From Pristionchus mayeri (lineage: Eukaryota; Nematoda; Chromadorea; Rhabditida; Neodiplogasteridae), in the NCBI GenBank assembly GCA_036245805.1, contig BTRK01000003.1, positions 15,354,464 through 15,418,463 on the forward strand: a stretch of DNA of 64,000 bases, in the 5' to 3' direction. Numbering within the stretch: position 1 is the first letter of the stretch; every line of letters starts with the position of its first letter. Both the position numbers and the translations under genes were made by a program. The notes beneath the pieces were generated by a model that ran no database searches, was not told the origin of the DNA, and saw only the letters and a list, made by a program, of their open reading frames with translations. Positions 58,704 through 64,000 of the stretch are shown here, piece after piece.

Positions 58704-61700
58704 ATGCAAATCTTGATTGTTCTACTGCTGCTTGTTCCTTCACTGATCTACGCCGACTGCGGGAGCTGCGATGAAGTCTGGGAGGAGACGGAAAGGGAGA
58801 GGAGGATCGACGAGGAGCGTCATGGTACGTTTTCTTCGTTGTCTCAATTTTATCTATCTGAAGGCTCCTGGCCTGTGGCATGTGTCTGGGGCGCCAACAC
58901 AGTCAGATTGGGCTACACATGCGTTAGTTTCTGCATCCACAGATCCCATTTCGATTTTTGCCACGTCCTCAACCTATTCCTCCTAGTCAACATATCCATA
59001 AAAAAATCCCTCGGATGATGAATGAAATATTGAGGTTGTCGCTCATGCTTCGATTCCGTCACTCTCAACATCGATGCCTGTCCCGAGAACGGCTACGAGT
59101 GCTACGACGACTGGCCAATCACGCCCAAAGGTCACGCGTCTACTCTGACACGAATTGTGGAATGTAAAATCCTGCCAACCCTCACTATTAGTGACTGAAG
59201 TCCAAACTGAAACGACAAGCCCGCCCGCTTCTACGACATTCTAGACCGTCTTCAACGTTTATTAAGGCGACAAACCATATTTCCATTTCCAATTGCCAAG
59301 AGTAGTTTTCGATACTCATCCGGGCTTCTCATCAGGCATAGTACTCAATACTTTGCAGTACTCACCGCCGAAGGCAGCTGCAGTTGCGCAGAGGCGATGT
59401 GTGCGGACAACGCGAAGCTTGCGGTGGACAGGGTAATCGTGAACTCGAAGGTGAATCATTGCTAGGGATGGAAGAAGCACTGGCGTTCTTTATTCTCAGC
59501 GCCGTATATCGCTGGTCCGACATGTGAGAGTGCTGACGGATTTTTTAACCGCCTGTTGTAGTATTTTAGAGATACACATGGAAGCGTTCAGGATCCTTCC
59601 CTGACTTCATCAAATCGTTCTAAAATAATCATTTCGTAATTAATGCGCCACCACTATCAGTATGATTAACTTTTTTCAGTTCCGCTGTAACAACAGCGTG
59701 TGGACCGTAAATGGATACAATGCAGTGTGTGCGAAATGTATGTTTTTCTTGATTTTTTAAACATTTGATTGCAAATGCACGATATTTTTCCTGGGTTTTC
59801 TGGTTAAATTCATCCTCAATAGGGGCGGTATTATGTCCTCGATTTCGGCAATGCTGATTTTTTTGGAATGTCGATTTTTTTCGGAAATTTTCGAAATGTT
59901 TAACCCAAAGGTGGCAAAATATCGCAGAATTATTTGGGATCGAACTGACACCCTCCCTCACAAAGCGAGCACAATACCACTCTGCCATGGAGACATGTCC
60001 CAGTAATCAGTGAGAGTGAAATGAATGAGGAATGTGGAAAATTATTTTCGTTGAGATATTTCCCTGATTATGCTTGACCGACTGAAAGTCTGTAACTTTT
60101 ATTAAAGCTTCAAATGTTTCACTACATCGACCGAGTCACCTACCATCGAGAGGTCACAGTGACCGGTAGTACCCCATTTTGTAACATTTTTTTGAGAAAT
60201 TAATTTCATAACTACGCAATCAGTTATGATGCGCGTGATGAAGCAATATGTGCATCGTATTCCTCGATGGGTTTGATAGATAGTGCTACAACATCTAACT
60301 TGCTAAGTCAACGGCAGAAAAAGTTATATGAAAAAATCAAATCGTATGAATACTTTCCGGCGCTACTGTATATATCGCGGGTTACAAAATTTATTTTCCC
60401 GGAGTTCTTTCGATTTGATTTTTCAAAGCTCAGCCGAACTGAGCAATGAAGCCAAATTCATTTTGATGAGACTACCTCCCCCGATGATGCGAATCCACTA
60501 TCCAGCGTGTTTGGTGGTTCTCGATGAGAGCCGGTATATCGATTTTCCGAGACCTCACAAATTTTGTTTTTTTTTGCTATATCTTCGGAACAAATTGAGC
60601 TAAAAGGTCAAAATTTTGCATGTGTAATACTGTCGTGATGGAGCAACAACATGTCAAGTTTTATAGCGAACGGACTGAAAATTGCAAAAAATCGAAAAAT
60701 TTTGTACTCGATGGTAGATGCGACTAGTCATAGTGACCGTACTAATTTTGCCCATTAGGGCGTTACAGGGCCCGTGAGGTAGCTGGCATCGCAACCTCTA
60801 ATAGAAGGGAGGGGATGATTGCAGAACCCAGAATTCATGTTTCTTCCTCGCCCGGCCTCCTGCCTTCTATTTCTCGTGATCTAGCTAAAATGGGTTCGAG
60901 GGTAGGAGATGGGCTAAATATGGTCCGGACTTAATAAGCTCTATTCGATGCAATGCCATTGAGGGGGGCGCAACCTACTCCATCCCTTAGCGGTTTCCCG
61001 CACGACCGCGACCTTTCAGTCATCTCAATGATCTTCTGTAGAGGGGTTGCAACGTCCTACTGGAATGGAAAGAGAGCCCCACTTCACGAGCACGAAAATC
61101 GAATTCCGAAATACCGAAATCGTTGCCGAATTTCCTTTGTTCTCTCTTCGCAATTTTCGTCGCTCCAAATGTAGTGCCGAATTATTCCCGATGATTCGCC
61201 CAATTCACAGGTCATTCTTCCGAAATTTTCGGAATTGGCGAGGTCGCTCTCATTTTCGGTAGACCGCTCTATCCTCCAACGTGCGCTCGAAATTTATTTT
61301 GAAATGCCGAAATTATTTTCGGAACTTGCCGAAATTGATGAAAGAATACCACCCCTGTTAGGAAAACATCAATGAAGAAAACATGTAAGCCAATTTCTCA
61401 CTATTATTCCAATTCAGCCTGCAAAAAGAACGTTTGTGCAAGCAATCATCCGAATGCCCCATCCGATTTCGAGCAACTAACAGTGCTAGAAGCCGGTACT
61501 GAGGGTCAGTGCGCCGTCGGAGTGTGCGTAAAACGTGAGCTCCAAAGTATTTATATTCATGGCTAATTGCAATCAATTGCACAGAGCAATTGTTATATTT
61601 TTGACAAATTTTAATGAAACATTAGCCGTAACTGCATTCAATGAGAAGCAAAGCGGTTAATTGAATTACTACATAATTCCTTGTTGGTCGATCGTAAACT

Positions 61701-61968
61701 CATCTTCTACACGAATGCAGGCGGACTGGCTGCTCTCCAAGTCAACGGCGATCCTGCTTTCGCTCTGTCCGACGAGAGCGTGAAGTGCTCTGGCAACGGA
61801 GAATGGAGGGTATATACATGTGTTATGTAAAATCATCAGCATTTTTCTGTTTGTATTTGACATATTTTTTCCAAAAAATTCACTTAAAAATATTTAATTA
61901 AAAAAAAAAAAAATTTTAAACAAAATTTAAGGGACGTGATGGTCCTTTCAAGAATGTGATGTGCTCAC
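58704..61968 (+). CDS. secreted Cys-rich multi-module protein (3' end not found)
   Basis: Seven in-phase exons: 58704-58824, 59035-59130, 59359-59450, 59680-59737, 61418-61534, 61721-61809 and 61932-61968. The product begins with a signal peptide (MQILIVLLLLVPSLIYADC) and continues with Cys-rich modules (GCRSCFDS, ACPENGYECYDDWP, CSCAEAMC, FRCNNSVWTVNG, CKKNVCAS, VKCSGNGEWR). The repeated C..G.W pattern resembles CCP-like or small nematode-specific extracellular modules, but I cannot name the family. It should be secreted. Four more exons expected from the paralogue are not visible before 64000; they lie beyond the window or were lost to repeats. Intron 4 is large (1.7 kb) and repeat-filled. 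Confidence 0.75.
59935..59993 (-). repeat. tRNA-like (SINE-type) fragment
   Basis: Read on the minus strand it has CCATGGCAGAGTGGTA (box A-like) and, about 40 bases on, AGTTCGATCCC (box B-like). It resembles the tRNA-like core inside the 40758-41124 element. The anticodon and acceptor arms do not form a credible tRNA. Confidence 0.5.
60130..60755. repeat. imperfect inverted-repeat element
   Basis: CACCTACCATCGAGAGGTCA near 60139 pairs imperfectly with TACTCGATGGTAGATGCGAC near 60706, and GTGACCGGTAGTAC with its near-complement. It fills much of intron 4 of the plus-strand secreted-protein gene. Confidence 0.45.
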
Positions 61969-62403
61969 GTGAGTTTAACGAATTTTAATATTTTAATATA
62001 GTGAACATAGCTACAGTATCGACCATAAGTCAGCGTCCAAAACTTCCGAGCTCTGTAATTTTTGAACCACAATCACATTCCGGCTGACATTTTAAATTTA
62101 GTTATGAAATTCATCGGGGAATAAGGTGTGCTTATTGTGACCTCTTCAAAATTTCTAGCCCTTGCATAGTGATGACGCAATCACAATACACTTTTTTGAA
62201 GTGGATTATCTCCTCGGATACATTTTTCGTGCTTACCGAACTTTCTGAGGGTTGAGAGGTGTCATAGGACTACTCAGAAAACTATTTTCAAGTTGCTGCG
62301 ACTTCGCGCCTTTTTTCTGCAGACGCTGCAAGTTGGAGGCTGCAAATTTATAACTCAGCTTCTTGACAAGCTAGAGACTCATGCAAAGCAGGAAAGTGAT
62401 CCT

Positions 62404-62968
62404 TACCATGACCCTAGACGATCCTGAAAGTTTGGTATTGATTGAAAATCATTTCAATTAATGGCACGAAAAATTAACTTTTTTGGACGGGCCAACTTTG
62501 GCCACTTCCCGTCTCAAGGACGAATTTGCATAAAATGTGGTCACTGCACAGAAAGGCTAAAAAACCATAAAGAAACTATTCCCAACTTTTGGTGTGGTTA
62601 GTTTCACTTTCCATACAGTGGCTTTAGCTAAAAGAGCGCGCGGTGCTCAAAGACCGCGTGTGTCTCTCTTCCCACCGCTCCCTCTCCTCTCTCGTCGTGT
62701 TGGGAAATGACAAGCGCGCTAGAGGAACGCGCGTCCGTAAATCGATCTCAACGGTCCGGCAAGTGAAACTAACCACACCAAAAGTTGGGAATAGTTTCAT
62801 TGATTGTTTTTGAGCCTTATTGTGCAGTAACCACATTTAATGCAAATTCGTCCTTGAGACGGTAAGTGGCCAAAGTTGGGCCATCCAAAAAAGTGTCTTT
62901 TTCGTTGCATGAATGCAAATGATGTGCGATCAATACCAAACTTTCAGGATCATCTAGGGTCATGGTAT
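62404..62968. mobile_element. 565-bp foldback element
   Basis: Arms of about 230 bases: TACCATGACCCTAGACGATC..AGTTTGGTATTGAT at the left and ATCAATACCAAACTTTCAGG..TAGGGTCATGGTA at the right. A 20-base direct repeat TGAGGGTTGAGAGGTGTCAT lies outside both arms (about 62249 and 62981). Confidence 0.75.
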
Positions 62969-63298
62969 AGATATTTTTTTTTGAGGGTTGAGAGGTGTCA
63001 TCACACGTCTTCTGAGAGATGGCAGGTGGCGTTTGACAATATGTTCAAAGTGCTCGGATCTCTTTGAGATTTTCATGGTAGTTGTCCCTAAAGTCCAGGA
63101 TCTTTCTCTACATACGGATTCCGCGATTTCTCAAAACTGCCTAAAATCCGGCTCTTGAAATTTCGAAATTTCGAAAAATCATAAAATGCTTCAAAATGGA
63201 GCTAGAGTTCCGTTAAAAAAACCAAAATGACCGCCTTCTTATATAGAATAACTTTTATGTTGACACTTTTGGTGTAGCGAAAAAAAAATAGTTTCGAA

Positions 63299-63783
63299 AA
63301 GTACAATAAATCATTTTTTGGCATCATTTTTTTCTCATTTTTTGGCCGTCGTGAAAAAATAAGTCACATTGCATCCTGAAATTTCATCAGAATCGTAATC
63401 TGCCACCTTTTCTACCCCAGGAAAAAAATTTTCACGAAATCCGAAGATATTTTATTCATCGATTTTTGGCCTCAAACATGGCGAACCTCGTGTTTCAAGC
63501 AAAATCCAAAATGTCACGTCATATATAAGTAATTATCACACATGAATATCTTTTCTTTCCGTTTCAATGTTTACTGACCTATTTATACATATTTCCATTG
63601 AAAAACCCGAAGATTTCAATACTTCACAAAATCGCATTTATTCACAAAATTTCTCAGATTTCATGATTTTCATTCTACAGATTACGATTCTGATGAAATC
63701 TCAGGATGCAACGTGACTTATTTTTTCACGACGGCCAAAAAATGAGAAAAAAATGCTGCCAAAAAATGATTTATTGTACCTCG
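63299..63783. mobile_element. 485-bp foldback element
   Basis: Arms of about 115 bases: GTACAATAAATCATTTTTTG..TCAGAATCGTAATCTG at the left and CAGATTACGATTCTGATGAA..AAATGATTTATTGTAC at the right. No coding capacity. Confidence 0.8.
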
Positions 63784-64000
63784 CACAATTCAGGAGAGGA
63801 ACTGTTGAGTTTCAGACTCAAATCCGGGAGGGGGATATGTTTCAGAAATGTGTAATATTTCAGAAAGCGAAAATTGATAGTCATGCCAAATAAGTATGAC
63901 GGGTTTTCTGCTCGTATACTTTTCTGGTTTAATATATACCATATCTGTTCATCTGAACCGGGCAAAACATTTATCTGAGCATGGAGAATCACGCCTTGTA

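Overview
The window is animal nuclear DNA and almost certainly comes from a nematode. Genes are broken into many short exons with GT-AG (occasionally GC-AG) introns and TTTCAG-like acceptors. Several neighbouring genes are spaced like a worm operon. One gene is a degenerin channel, two encode nematode-style secreted Cys-rich proteins, and short foldback transposons are everywhere. I rebuilt exons by hand from splice sites, reading phase and family motifs. Nearly all long single-frame ORFs here are shadows.

Layout. 1-814 (+): the 3' end of an unidentified gene. 993-2138 (-): an acyl-CoA-binding protein. 4345-8515 (+): a short-chain dehydrogenase of the retinol-dehydrogenase type, 12 exons. 9718-11125 (+): a small multi-pass membrane protein. 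11538-12407 (+): a type I membrane protein with EGF-like modules. 12842-19885 (+): a polyQ/Ala-rich basic protein with a 25-residue repeat. 21525-23984 (+): a SPRING (C12orf49) orthologue, the SREBP-pathway Golgi protein. 24811-33484 (+): a TMEM209-like nuclear-envelope protein with about 25 exons. The genes at 9718, 11538 and 12842 lie only about 410-435 bases apart and may be co-transcribed.

From 34 kb on, the sequence is dominated by mobile DNA. 34.1-40.4 kb is a decayed partial duplicate of the TMEM209-like gene, shot through with terminal-inverted-repeat (TIR) elements. 41.2-42.5 kb is a 5'-truncated LINE. 42990 to about 53780 (-) is a DEG/ENaC (degenerin) channel gene with at least 21 exons. 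A 4.5-kb LINE has inserted into one of its coding exons, and its target-site duplication copies the 3' splice site. 54671-58243 (-) and 58704-61968 (+) are head-to-head paralogues encoding secreted Cys-rich proteins. The minus-strand copy carries three disabling changes. 62-64 kb holds only foldback repeats.

General features. The octamer TACGGTAG recurs just inside 5' splice sites, and its complement CTACCGTA recurs near 3' splice sites, so intron ends could pair. At least four elements have 8-bp target duplications, three or more of them matching the hAT pattern. In three genes an in-frame stop overlaps a strong splice donor, so a naive reading would end them too early. I saw no rRNA, CRISPR array or convincing intact tRNA. 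Splice-site exactness, the 5' ends of the first gene and the degenerin, and the 3' ends of the two secreted-protein genes remain inference.
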